From Metallyticus violacea (taxonomy: Eukaryota > Arthropoda > Insecta > Mantodea > Metallyticidae): a stretch of DNA of 64,000 nucleotides. The stretch's first letter is position 1. The number at the start of each line of letters is the position of its first letter. The translations under genes and the position numbers were made by a program. This document shows positions 1 through 12,025 of the stretch, one piece after another. The stretch lies in contig CM060843.1 in assembly GCA_030762175.1 (NCBI GenBank), forward strand, positions 29,594,501 through 29,658,500, written 5' to 3'. The notes under the pieces were generated by a model. The model saw only the letters and a program-made list of their open reading frames with translations, was not told the DNA's origin and did no database searches.

Positions 1-2257
1 AAAAAGATAACCCTGGCTCATTTATATTTATTGGTAAATATATAGCAGCTTTGAGCTTCACAGCTGTTAATTTTGAAGTCATGTTTTTGCTGTATTTAAA
101 AGTTTTGATTATTTTACATGAAGGAGTGGATTAGCTCCAGAATTGATTAACAGTTTTAACAACTTTGAGAGTATAATACAATATATATGTACTATATATT
201 TATATATTGGAGATAAAATGTATATACAGATGTATATGCAGCAAATCTAAAAATAAGTGTATGGTGTCAAATGTTTTTAATAAATAGTGATCTTTTTTTG
301 TAAATGATAATTCAAGACAGAAAGGAATATATATATAGATATATATATAAACAATATAAAACAATGCAGACTGTTGCCCATTACCTTTAAGTGATCTTTT
401 CCGAAACACCCCTGCCATAGCGTGCAGCAATGCAGCAAAGTGAGGGAGCATAATTAGTTACAACACAGTCCATACAGCCAGGGGATGGCAACCCTCATTG
501 AAAATAAGTGTGCTCTATCTAACATCCCTCCCATTAGAGACAACATAAAATTAATTTCACTTTATCTTATATTTCCAACAGTATAAGCAGAGATTATCAA
601 AAAAACTGCCCATGAAGTATATAATTTAGTAATCAAGCTTTGATATGTTATAGATGTTAATGCTTTATCTTTTCCTTCAGCTATTTTTTAAAATGTGATA
701 TTTTAATTAAACTGTTTATATAAGTTATTTAAGGATCTAATTAATATCATATTTTGTAAACAGGAGAAACAAATGTTTCAGTTACACTTTTTAACTTTGC
801 TTACGTATGACATCTCTTGAGTCATTCTTTTTTCTCTATTAATGCTATTAACTCAAATTGTCAAATGAACTGTTCTACATCAAACATAGACTTAAATTTC
901 TATTAATCCTTAATGAATATATAAACTGTATACAAATATAAAACAAAACTTTCATATGTCTTTCATTCAGCTACTGGGACTTCTTATAACTAGCTACAGT
1001 AATAAATTTGTATATCTGAAACATTTAGCAGCTCTACACAACTAAACTAAGATTGTGTTACAATAAGTATGCATGCTATCTTACTATTTGTAGCTGACCC
1101 AGGCTTTCATTGAATAAGAAGCTATTGATAGTAAAATTATATTTATCAAATGAGAATGAACCAAAAAAGTAACGGCAAGTTTTCTGTAAATTGTATGCAG
1201 TACTTACACTGAGTTGTGATGATTTAATTTTGAAGGCATCTTCTAATGTTCATGGGGCTAAGTTCTCTTACTGGAGTTCCTCTTCAAAAGTGAACATGAG
1301 CATTCATCATGTTTAACATTGGATGTTATTCAAACTAACCTTCATTCTTGCTGTTTTATTATTATTTCTCTTTTTTGTGAGAAGAGAGATTAGGTATTTT
1401 TCTATTTTATATTATTCATAGTAGTATAAATTAATCAAATGCTAAGTCAATGGAATTATCATGAATTCGATGGTTAATTAGGAACTATTAAAGGAAATTA
1501 ATATGCTTAACTTTGGGCTAACTATGAAAACAAAGATTATTCTCTGAAAAATAATACAAATGCAGGAATATATTTTGAAGCTTCTTCAAAAGTAATGCAA
1601 TTTTTGTACATGAAGAATTCTGCTATCTTAAAGCATTAGATTGTTACTGTTTCAGTAAGAGTTAAGAATTTAGGTGACTTAAATATGAACACATGAACAA
1701 ATATTTTCCTTATTTTTCTCACTTACAGCATTGCAGGTGTATGTTAAAGACATATAGTTTCAGTGTTTAGAATTTGGTTCCTTTAGCCTAAGTTTGAAAT
1801 ATGGCTTTAGATCCAGAATTAATCTGACAGAACCAGAGTTCATGCACCCTATGCTACGTTTTAGCATGTTTAGGAAAGAGAAATTTTAAGTCATGATAGT
1901 ATTGAAAATTTGCTTTATAATTTATAAGTAAAGTATATAAGTTAAACTGCTAGTAAAAATAATAATAAAATGAGAGATACATTTATGTAGGAATGTCTTC
2001 CACATTTGTTCTATGACTTATTAGCTGTCTCTTGCTCTGAGGATGAATATACTTCAGTAATAAATATACAACATATTATTTGTTGCTTATTTATTCATTA
2101 CAGCCAAGAATTTAAAAAGCTTGTATGCAATATAAAATTTAGTGATGTATCTCTATTAGAGTATTATATTGAGATTTATGGTGAAACAACTCATTCAGTG
2201 CTACCTCTGAGGACTGTCTAAATGAGGAAAATAAATAAAAATATTTCTTAAAACTGA
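1..2257. other. AT-rich non-coding stretch
   Basis: No coding region or recognisable element found. Short open frames here have no family resemblance and very AT-rich codons. A hAT-like terminal motif (CAGGGGATGGCAACC, 479-493) is present, but I could not find a partner end. Confidence 0.6.
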
Positions 2258-2589
2258 GAGGTTGGCAATGTAGCTACCACTGCGCAATAGTATGAAGTGC
2301 TAACCACTGACCATACTCTCAAATTCTTTGTTTTTACTGCTATTGTTTTTCTTACTTTGTATTTATGTATGTACATTTAATAAATAATTGATAGCGCTGT
2401 TCAAATATAGTCATTAAAAACTGCCGTTACTTTTTTATTCACCTATGTTATCCAGCTTGTTTCTCAGCTGAACACTAGCACACAGTCAAGTGCAGTATAT
2501 TAGCTACGCAAATACTCATTCAAATGTGGAAATAAAACCATGGTGGTAGGGTGAGCACACTACATACAAAGCAAAGTTGCCAACCCCTG
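2258..2589. mobile_element. Possible hAT-like MITE
   Basis: The left end reads AGGTTGGCAA and the right end, reverse-complemented, reads CAGGGGTTGGCAA. They form short terminal inverted repeats of the GGTTGGCAA kind common at hAT ends. The roughly 330-bp interior has no transposase-like frame, so this would be a non-autonomous copy. I did not see a convincing 8-bp target duplication, so the assignment is tentative. Confidence 0.35.
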
Positions 2590-5254
2590 AAAGTCATATA
2601 GAATTACTGCACAAAAACACTTTAAAAGACAACATCTAATTTCTCAATAAAACATAAAATAATTGATAGTAAAATAAATAAAAATAAAATTTATATATGA
2701 CTTAAAAGAGGACAAAAAACAAAAACAAACAATGAAACTGATTTCAGCACAACTACACAACTGCACTCAAATTTGTTATGAATACTTTCTACTTAAGGAC
2801 AATGAATTTATTCTAAATTTCATTGCAATATACATTATTCAGGCTTACACAGCATATTACACATAGAAAATATTATCTAATACATTATTATCTTTCTTGT
2901 TTTATAACAGATTAAACCATTGTAGTATAAAATGTAAAATAAAAAAAAAATTATGAAAAAGTGCTGCAGATAAAATATAACTGAAATTAAGGAATTTATT
3001 TTAATATAATCAAGAATATAAAACTATTAAATTATGACTATAGAATAATTTATATATAAGTAGCAGTTAAAATATAACTGAAATTAAGGAACGTTACATT
3101 AAAATTAAGAACAGGTTATGGATATATTCCAAGCACTAATTTTGTGTTCCTCCTCATGTATAGTTGTTTTATATAAGTGAAAGTAACCTGTATTGTACAA
3201 AGCACATTCAGAGTACATTTACGTAAATATATAGAATTCCTAAATAAATATATTTAAAAACATTAATGAGGTTCTTTTATACATGCTTAAGAAAACTAAC
3301 TCTTTTGAACAAACACATACAGTGACTAAAGAAGGATATAAGTGAGAAATTTAGGCACATAAGTGATAAAGTCTATATGCATACAGTATTAAGTGAAGAG
3401 TGAAATCAAAAATGCAGTTAAGTACCATATGGTTTTTCTGCATGTGGACATAGTGGAATTGCATCTTGTAGGAGTTCATGGCACATAGCCATTATATTCA
3501 CGATAAATTTGACTATAAAAACTGAAATGAAAGTAAAATAGAATAAAATGGCTTAGCTAGCTTTTAATTTATTTTTATTTTAAATCTTATTGCATTTTAA
3601 CTTTAAAGCTTTATTATAAAATTATAAATTAAAAAGTATAGGTACCTCTGATTGCATTTTAAAATTCTACTTTTAGAGCATGTGCCAATGTTTTTATTAC
3701 TGCGTTCATTTTATACAAGTGATATCATTAAGTTTATAATTTACATTCTTAGCATTTGAGAAATCAAAGAGTAATCATTAACATAAGTATTTTTTGAAAA
3801 GCTCAAAAGTTTTGCACCATAGGGTGAATAGGTATGTTGTGATCAAATACTATCATTCTGTTATATGTTAGTTATAATTTGCTAGTTTGTGGTCTGAGCT
3901 TTAGTCACCTTCAGTTTAGATGAACAATTCCTGTAATACTGTTGTGCTATTTACAAACCTCATTTAAAGATCAAATTAATTTATTCAGAAAATAGGATAG
4001 ATTTTGAATAAAGTTCAATATATAGTAATTTTTACACTGCCAGCACTTTGCAAAATACAATGCAGTAAAGATAAATATATAAAACTTAAAAATGCAGCTA
4101 TATTGTGACTTAGATACAAGGAGAGAAGTTCTATTTATTAATTTTTTGAGTACTCTTGATTCTCTATTTGCAGTCAGTATGCTAATCCACTCCAGCATAT
4201 TATCTATCATATTTTTTTTTTAATAATAAGCATATCTCACATACATTACATTTCTTTATAACATATTTGGATTGTAATATCCTAATTCACAAGTGTGCAT
4301 CACACTTTCAGGTATTCCAGATTTTCAAAGGTTATTGAAAGTAATTGATCCTGGTTTTAGAAATTAGAGTCTCATTATAACAAGAGTTATTTTTGGCCTA
4401 CATTTGCAGCTAAGAATGCAAGGACCAAAATCACAACAGTCAGCTGTCATAATAACAGAAAATTCCTATGTTAATGATTGCATATGGACAGTCAGTCTCA
4501 GTTTGCTGTTAATAAGAGCAAGCATTTATTTCTGTCTTTGTATCATTATAACAAAATTTGTAAGGTTAATACAACTAAAATTGTTGTGTTATTACATGTT
4601 ATTATAAACTATTGGTGCATCAATGCTATTAACTACAGTATGACAAGGACATAAATTATACTGTAGTGATTTATAATGAAATGCTAACAATAATACATAC
4701 GTTACATATGATACCTATGTAACAAGCTCATGTAAGGAGGTATATATGCACATACTGGAAAAATTTCAAAAGCAGAGTCATTGCAAGCGAATGCAAATTA
4801 ATTCATTAAAAGATGTCAGAAATGTTTATCTTCAGATGGACAGCACTTTGAACACTGTTTAGTACTCATTAGGTAATAAAACTAATATTGCATGGATGCG
4901 ACGGGAACTTATTCATTGAAAGAACTGGTGACTTGCATGACCTTGGCCCATGTGACTGTATTAAACTGTGAATGCAGGCCAAAAATAACTCTTTATATAA
5001 TTGAAAAGTAATAATTTAGTGTTTAGTATAAAAAAAAATCAGCCCTTAATACTCTAATCTACAAAAACACTTTTGTTCTGAATTAGCCTCAGAATATAAC
5101 TGTACTATGTATTTTAGCAATATTAGAGTTAGAGCTATTGTTACTTGAAACATGTAACATAGGTGTATAAATCTCACTAATAGCATCCCTCAAAATATGG
5201 ATTACACCACTGCTAACTGTTGCTGATGCATGGGACTCCAATATTGGTCAGACA

Positions 5255-5306
<52 letters not shown>

Positions 5307-6027
5307 TCAACAATAATAATCACTGAAAGCTTTGGTGAAATTAAAATAATGGCCAAAAAGTTCTATATTATTCATTTCTTTGCTTAGGGCTGAGCATAAA
5401 AAGGGGGAGACCAAGTTGTAGTTATTGTTTTCTAGAAAATGTGAAAGTACTTGTATCTCTCTTTCTAAAGCTAATAATAACAGTACTCATATATTGCATA
5501 TACATATTGGAACTCGTTAGGATAAGTCTCATCCAGCCCTATATGTGCAAAAGTATAGATTTTAAGGCCTTGTTTGAGTATGCTACCCATTGTGGCTATT
5601 GTATAGGAGTACATACATAAGCTATTTCCAATTAACTGAGTTTGGATTAATGATTTTACTGTGTTTTACTCAGTTCTTTTGGTCTTAGATCTCGTAATGA
5701 AAGGTCAATCATTCCCATTGTAAAGTCAGCAATCCATTGTGCCTGCCAAAGATCTAAGCAATCTTAATACCAGGCATTTGATTGTAAATTAACAAATAAA
5801 AAAGGAATAGCATCTGTATAGCTATTGCGGATAAAATGATCAATTATCTACTTGTGAATATGCAGAGCATAGGGTTCAGTACAAATATGCTCTATTTAAA
5901 AGCAAACTAAAAACAGACACATATAAAAATTAATGAATTATAAACAAATTATATAATAAATATACAAATTAACAAAAATCTCAATATTAATTTATTTTGG
6001 AATAGAACACAGTGAAACACACATTAA
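2590..6027. other. AT-rich non-coding stretch
   Basis: No gene or classified element recognised. It includes the triplet microsatellite annotated separately. Open frames at 3971-4210 and 4404-4607 have no recognisable motifs and look like chance. Confidence 0.55.
5258..5304. repeat. (AAT)n microsatellite
   Basis: An uninterrupted run of about 15 AAT triplets, seen directly. Confidence 0.95.
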
Positions 6028-6218
6028 TAATCTCTCTGAATTTAAATGTTTAGAACACTCTTTATGGTTTCACTTATATGAGATTTACTCAGGACATGTT
6101 TTGTGCAACATTTGTCCACATCATTAGCTGTTAAATGACTCAAACATGTCCTTACATGTTTCACATGTAAGTGAAACAATAAAGAGTGCTCTAAATATTT
6201 CCACTCAGAGAGATAATT
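6028..6218. repeat. MITE-like inverted repeat
   Basis: Two arms of about 75 bp are inverted copies of each other. The left arm runs from ATAATCTCTCTGAA through CACTCTTTATGGTTTCACTTA, and the right arm mirrors it near AGTGAAACAATAAAGAGTG. A spacer of about 35 bp separates them. The arms are diverged, so this is an old hairpin-type element or inverted duplication. No coding capacity. Confidence 0.6.
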
Positions 6219-7259
6219 AAACCAAAATCTGCTGAAGAAAATAAGAAATTATGTGTTCACTTTTATTTCAAAGCACATGCACATTTATGCTTGCTTGGAA
6301 AACTCATTAAATGATGGCAAGTGCCATATAATTCACTATCCAGCAAGCAATTGGTTGATAGAGGAAATGTAATGAAGCATGAATAGTAATGATGAAAGTG
6401 AAATAGAATAAAATTCTTGGATAAAATTTCACAGAATATTAATCCCTACTAACTCTGAAAGTAAATGAATTATCAATAAAAGAAAACAAAATGAAATACA
6501 GCTATTTTTATGTTTCAAATGCAAATGTCACAATGTATTACAGACCAAACCAATATAACAATAAACAAGTACAAATTTGAACTAACTTTTAAGTCAGATA
6601 GCAGAGATTTCTCATAAGTAGATTATGGGTCAAATGCTCATTAGATGCATATTATCATGTTTTATAAAGTTTTTATCCTTGAGAAGATGAGCTTATTACA
6701 GGATCCCTTAGCTTCAAATACAGTAAACTATTATGCATTTATGCACCTGTAATTCTCCCTATTTCAGAACTAAATGTTTTTCTATCTTAAGTCATTATTC
6801 CTAAGTACTGAAAATATCAAAATTCTCCTACAGGTATATTTTTAAAGTGTAATCTGGGCTGTATTCTTTCAGTGCTGAAGGCATTAGATTTAAAAATTAC
6901 ATTTTTTTGCATTTTGAAGCACTTTAAATTGCATTTATGCATACAATTTGATGTTATACTATATACTAGTATATTATAATCATTCCAAATTAATAGTATA
7001 CATATTTTTTTAATCATCTATATAAATGCTAATTTTTTTCTTAAGGAAATCTGTTTCCTTGCTAGTTCATTAATATAATATGTGATGATAATGACTGCAA
7101 ACAGAGCAATATTTTGTATTTGATTATGAATATTTTATATAAAAATATATTAGCAATTTACTCATAATATATCATTGTAATATGTATCATTATATTAAAA
7201 ATAAATATGTATATTGTTCTTTATACAGAACTTATTATTAATATTAATATTATTTCTAA
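6219..7259. other. AT-rich non-coding stretch
   Basis: Nothing recognisable beyond AT-rich sequence. The minus frame at 6817-7017 shows no motif. Confidence 0.55.
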
Positions 7260-7548
7260 TGCCAGTTTACTTGCTGGCCAGGCATTGATGGCAGAGGGCA
7301 GAAGCTAGTTCATTTTACAACTTATGCACCAAGAAGCAGCAGACTACATTACGCTAGACAATGATAAGTATGAAGATTGGGTGAAAGTGACAATGGAGTA
7401 AAGGCAGAATGAATGGCTGGGGAAACCGCAGAATCAGAGAACTATCCTGAAGCCATAAATTCTACCTATGACCACTGGGATCGAACATGGGTCACCTGGA
7501 TGGGAGGAGAGCAGTCTAACTACTCAGTTAAGGTAGTGCCCCACATAT
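7260..7548 (-). mobile_element. tRNA-like SINE, second family
   Basis: On the minus strand the segment starts near 7548 with a tRNA-like head. A box A-like TAACTGAGTAGTTAGA is followed about 35 nt later by GTTCGATCC, a good Pol III box B. The body is clearly richer in G and C than its surroundings. It is unrelated in sequence to the GGTCCTGGTGG SINEs elsewhere in the window. The 3' end is not sharply defined. It could also be a degenerate tRNA pseudogene with an attached tail. Confidence 0.6.
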
Positions 7549-8159
7549 AAAGTAGAATTATAAAAGTTCAGTCGTTATATTAACCAATTATAGATAGATG
7601 AATAATCGTTTCTTGTAGTATTTTATATTATAAAGAAATTTTGCAATTTAGATATCACTGAAACATTGCACCTTAATATCATAAGAAAGTTATACAACAA
7701 AGTTATTTACCTAAAATCTCACTTATTTCCTTTTTGTCAAAAACTGAACAATGTAATCAAGTCTCCCTGAACAAAGTCAAGCAAAAAGCTACATTTATTG
7801 CTTTTCTATATAAAAAGTATTTGTTTTTTTTTCATGAATGAATGAAAATTGTAGCAGTGAAAACATTTACTCTGTTTACTTTTACATTTTAAATAATTTA
7901 TTGTAGAGATTATAGAATAAATTATAGAGCTGTTAATGTTAATATGACCACATACACCATCCATAATATATCACTTTTTTCAGCACTTCACTCCACAGAA
8001 GTACCTAACAGGCTTCCATTATCAAAATTAAACAAACAGATTTTGATATGCTTTAGAAATTAGTGTAAAATGAAATTCCCTTAGCATAAGGGGCATCAAA
8101 ACTGATAGATATCAAACCACCATCCCATTGTGCTTAGTTAAATTCTAAGTATTGAAAAA
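7549..8159. other. Non-coding stretch
   Basis: AT-rich; no element or gene recognised. Confidence 0.5.
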
Positions 8160-8647
8160 TTGAAGAAAAAAATAAAGGGAAAAAATTGAATTGGATATTT
8201 ACATAACAATGGAGTATCACAAAGCTAAAAAAAAGGTAAGTCATGAGAATAGTAATGAGAATATAGAAACAAAATAATTATATCAAACTTCTCTGATATA
8301 CTTGAATATTAGTATTATTAACTGCAAAATAGCACTGTGATTAATGACCAAAACTTTTCATTACCTTAATGTAATAACACACAGATAGCAGTGTGAAATA
8401 TCTGCTCAGGGTATTGATTCATAAAGAAAAATAAACTGTATTGGACATTTATATAACAATGGAAAGAGTGTAATTAAACTATAAATAAAATAATAAAATG
8501 AATGAGAATGGTAATGTGAATAGAAACAGAAATAATGGTATTAAATTTCTCTGACATACTTGAATATAGTATTCCTGACTGCATAACACACTATGATTAA
8601 TGAGCAAAAATGTTCATTACATTAATGCAATAATACACAGATAGTAG

Positions 8648-9161
8648 TTTTGTTGTTGATTTGGTTTATTTACAGATGCTTTTTAACATCAGTCATCAGC
8701 CTCCCATTCAATTCAGGGTTTGAAACAGTTGATAAATTTAGCTCAGAGACCCCTTCTTTCAGGATTAAGGTTCTTTTACATGTCATAAATCTATGACAAG
8801 GGATCCATGGTTTTACTTCCCTTTCAAAGGAAACAATAATTAGGATTTTTACTTAAATGTAAATTGGAACTTACACAGTGAAGCCAATCATATTAATGGA
8901 TATCATTGTATGATTCAGTTGAACTACACACTCTTAAAGCTTCACTTAATTTTCATAAATGTATGGAACCGGTTTCGAGAACATTTATGAAAAGTAAGTG
9001 AAGCTTTAAGAGTGTGTAGTTCAACTGAATCATACAATGATATCCATTAAAATAATTAGGATTTTTATGCCCCAAAAAATTCATCGATCCTGGCTGGGAT
9101 TGAACCCATGATCTTGGGTGTAGGAGGCAAGTATGGTTACCACTACACCACCAGGACCGAC
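8648..9161 (-). mobile_element. tRNA-headed SINE split by a PLE mini-element
   Basis: This is a minus-strand SINE of the GGTCCTGGTGG family. Its tRNA-like head lies at 9161, with box B-like GGTTCAATCCC in the region 9090-9110, and its tail lies at 8648. It is diverged from the younger copies. The body is interrupted at 8852-9050 by a PLE-derived insertion that duplicated 17 bp of the SINE (8835-8851 and 9051-9067). Confidence 0.85.
8852..9050. mobile_element. 199-bp palindromic PLE-derived mini-element
   Basis: The insertion is flanked by a perfect 17-bp duplication, AATAATTAGGATTTTTA, so its ends are well defined. The interior is two inverted copies of the region that follows the ribozyme motif in PLE copies elsewhere (containing GTATGATTCAGTTGAACTA and its complement). 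They face each other around a remnant GGAACCGGTTTCGAGA at 8965-8982. There is no coding sequence. It looks like a non-autonomous derivative mobilised by a PLE; how the inverted form arose is inference. Confidence 0.8.
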
Positions 9162-9202
9162 ATATAAAAGCGTGAAAAAATCTGCTAAGGTTATTGGTTC
9201 AT

Positions 9203-10388
9203 ATATGAGTATAATAAATATTACATTCACGAATATTAAAGTTTAAAATATTAAGTTGAAAGTTAAAGAGTAAAACTGTAGTGATAAGTGGATTATATTT
9301 ATTTCAACTTTGCAAGTAAATTAATTTAAGTGATGTAACTCAGACAGAATCCTGTATCTGTGCATATTTTTTCCTTCTTTGTCAAGCACTGCAAGAAATT
9401 TATCTTTGTGGAATCATTTTCTGCTATTCGTAATACAGGGATTAGTGTAACAAATTTTCTTGCCATCAATCCTTATTCAGTTATCAGTACACTGTAACTA
9501 TGCCATGTGCACAGCATATTTTGAGATTACACTTTTTTTTTAATTATGAATAGAAAACTATTTCTGATACTAGTGCAGTACCCTGGTGGATTTTCTTTTA
9601 TTAATTTAATTAGATGAGAACAGTGCAATACTAGTTCATAGCATTTCAAAATGAAATTAGGACATTAATACAAAGTACAGATGTACTATACCTCAGTTTT
9701 CCTTGTCAATTGAAGATTCAATTATTAGGGTTTTATAAATTATTGCATATAAAATATATATATATTAAAGTAATGAAAGGATAGATTAATCATTCTTATC
9801 CATTCTGTTTACTGATCATAAAAAACATTGCATATGTGAGATATTTTATGATTAAAGTGTGTGTATCTGTATAAAGTATTACACCAGTTACATAGGCCAT
9901 GAATGCCTGGAGGTCCAAGTACTACACCAGTCTACAAAGTGTATAAATATATTTTTTTAACTGTTCTGCCTTAAAGGATAGCTGAGTCATTTTGCTCAGT
10001 AAAGAAAAATAATTGTTTCAGATTTTTATATTTGTAAACACCTTATGTTCAACCAGATTTTCATACAACAATGACTTTCTGTTTCCACATTGTTTCTAAG
10101 AAAAAAACACGAGAAGTCAGCATCCAATAATGATGATTCACTAGAAATCATTATTAATAACCACTGGAAATAAAGCTTAAAGCCTATAATTCAGCACCCA
10201 TTGTTTGTTTTGGTAACACAGAGCATTTTAGTGAACTTTTGAACTTTAGCAAGAATTGTTAAAACCATTCCATGAAACATCAACTGATGAATCTGGCAGC
10301 AGTAATGGTGATTCCAGTGGTGAAGAATTTGTATGAGTAATAGGATCAGAATGGAGAGTGCTTTTAAGTGGGAAGTAAGAAAATTAAA
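9203..10388. other. Non-coding stretch
   Basis: AT-rich. No gene recognised. A short segment near 9900-9945 (GGCCATGAATGCCTGGAGGT) is more GC-rich than its surroundings and may be an old repeat fragment. Confidence 0.5.
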
Positions 10389-10447
10389 AAGAAAAAAATA
10401 GAATTAAATCGGTCATCTAACACTATTCATGCTTCACTAACCTTAAA

Positions 10448-10505
10448 AATATCTGGAACCGGTTTCAAAGATATGTTATCTCCATCTTCGGCCATGGACG
10501 ACTGA
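10448..10505 (-). ncRNA. Hammerhead-like motif, PLE left copy
   Basis: On the minus strand: CCGAAGA (degenerate CUGANGA), one extra U, helix II GGAGAT/ATCTTT, then GAAACCGGTTC. The six bases after GAA are the palindrome ACCGGT. U4 of the core is C, so activity is doubtful. Confidence 0.5.
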
Positions 10506-10520
10506 TGTGAAAGGTGGTTG

Positions 10521-10990
10521 TTATGTAGTATCAGAAGCAATGTTCTGCTCTGGTGAGACTTTTATGAACTTAAAATTGATATTTTCTTCTTTCGGAATGT
10601 CAAAATTCATCAAATGATCCTTATGTTTATAGATGTAAATCTTTTCCCAAATATTCAGTTCTACTGGTCCCTGTACAGCTCGCAATAATTCAACTTCTTT
10701 TTTTATATCATGATTTTTGGTCCAAAAATGATATGCTATCACTGATCTTTCTATTTGTTTATATTTTAAATTTCTCATATGCTCTTTTAGACGTATCCCC
10801 ACATTCCTCTTAGTTTTTCCTATGTAGATCTGATTCTAGAAATTTTCTATACTCTATCAATAACAAATAAATTTAGAACATCTCCTTAGGGGTATTATCT
10901 GTAGTATTGTCTTTCAAAATTGTTGTTAGACTAAATCTATTAGTGGGGGCCAATTTTATATTAACATCTTTAAATATTTTTTGAAATTTA
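10521..10990 (-). pseudogene. PLE GIY-YIG endonuclease remnant, patched
   Basis: The C-terminal part of a Penelope-type endonuclease is readable: RLKEHMRNLKYKQIERS, then AYHFWTKNHDIKKE, a WEKIYIYKH segment and a FDIPKEENINFKF tail. It parallels the plus-strand copy at 12633-13106. The catalytic GIY...YIG block is missing: about 55 nt has been replaced by a 44-nt segment (10839-10882) identical to 13785-13828. Only the C-terminal half forms a continuous frame (10521-10802). No functional enzyme is encoded. Confidence 0.85.
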
Positions 10991-11148
10991 TATATCACTG
11001 TTGGATTATATGTAATTTTTTTAAAGGACATTTTTTTCTTTATTTATTGATAATGTAGTGGAATTTTCAATTCTTTTCTTTCTCTGGAATTTTTTTATCT
11101 TATTATGTATTAAATCTTCATTAAAACCATTTAAAGTTGCTATTTCTT

Positions 11149-11629
11149 TTATTTTTTAAATTCCATGTTATATTCTTCTTTACTAATTGGTAAATTGATC
11201 AATCTGCATATCATACTATTAAAAATTGCATGTTTGTGAGCTATAGGATTAAAACCATTTTCTTTGATATAATTATCTGCATGTGTGTCCTTTCTATATA
11301 CGCCAAATTTCAAGTTTTCTTTACTTTTTATAATTTTAATATTCACAGAAGGCAGCATATTGTCTGTTTCTATTTCATGTGTGAATTTTATATCTCTATC
11401 TTGAATATTCAAAATCTTTAGTTGTATATAAAAATGTTTATCAAATGTAAAATATGACTGATTAATACAAATGTTTGTCAGATGTATATACTCTTTTCTG
11501 TGTGTTTCATTGATTCCTACTTCTTTAAACCATTTTTGTAAAATGATTAAAAGTTTTTCTTTAGGTATGCTAGGGAACAATGAGATCATATCAAATGACA
11601 CTAGTGTATCTGTAGGTAATAATCTAATA
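11149..11629 (-). pseudogene. PLE reverse transcriptase remnant, C-terminal part
   Basis: The frame starts with MSFDMISLFPSIPKEK, which matches RT motif A of Penelope elements (SFDVVSLF-type, aspartate kept). It ends with a Penelope-typical LKFGVYRKDTHADNYI segment. Between these, HFYIQ runs straight into LKILNIQ. The block that should carry the GSPLSP motif and the catalytic YVDD is deleted in frame, so the RT cannot be active. The N-terminal RT half lies at 12146-12600, displaced by the nested insertion. Confidence 0.85.
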
Positions 11630-11684
11630 ACATTTTAAAAAAATTGAGTCCAGATTGTAACATACACACCACTAAAATTCAATA

Positions 11685-11735
11685 AAATGGAAGACTAGTT
11701 TTGGGAACAATCGCTCCTATCATCAGTTCCTGGTT
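11685..11735 (-). ncRNA. Hammerhead-like motif, ACTAGT type, left arm
   Basis: Minus strand: CTGATGA (11720-11726, exact core box), then U, A and helix II GGAGC/GTTCC with loop GATT, then CAAAACTAGTC. The canonical GAAA has become AAAA, consistent with decay of a CG dinucleotide. Helix III positions form the palindrome ACTAGT. One of the best-preserved cores in the window. Confidence 0.65.
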
Positions 11736-11974
11736 GACTGCCGGCCTCGCTGTTTGTGGTACATCGATTTGTCTCTGGTGGAGGTTTAATGAACTTTTGT
11801 ATTAGTACATCACTTGGCGGGATTTCAAAATTAAAAACTTGTTCCTTATTATTTAATTTTAATTTAATTATTATTTATTTTGAAATCCCGCCAAGTGATG
11901 TACTAATACAAAAGTTCATTAAACCTCCACCAGAGACAAATCAATCTACCACAAACAGCGAGGCTGGCAGTCGA

Positions 11975-12025
11975 ACAGAAACTTACGATAGGAGCGATGG
12001 CTTCCAAAACTAGTCTTCTATTTTA
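11975..12025 (+). ncRNA. Hammerhead-like motif, ACTAGT type, right arm
   Basis: This is the plus-strand partner of the left-arm motif. Helix II GGAGC/GCTTC with loop GATG and palindrome ACTAGT are kept. The core box has decayed to CTTACGA and GAAA to AAAA. Confidence 0.5.

Larger units (their letters stand above)
8160..9202. repeat. Tandem duplication of a ~265-bp unit
   Basis: Unit A (8160-8422) and unit B (8423-9202) share the same order of landmarks: AACAATGG, GAGAATNGTAATG, CTTGAATAT, TGATTAATGA, ACACAGATAG, then ATCTGCT and ATTGATTCAT. Unit B is longer because a SINE (8648-9161) interrupts it. Removing the SINE leaves about 266 bp, matching unit A. The duplication therefore predates the SINE insertion or shared its template. 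Confidence 0.75.

Noticed and set aside
2006..2221. 71-aa plus-strand frame
   Set aside because: No motif, no splice context and no relation to ankyrin; likely a chance frame in AT-rich DNA.
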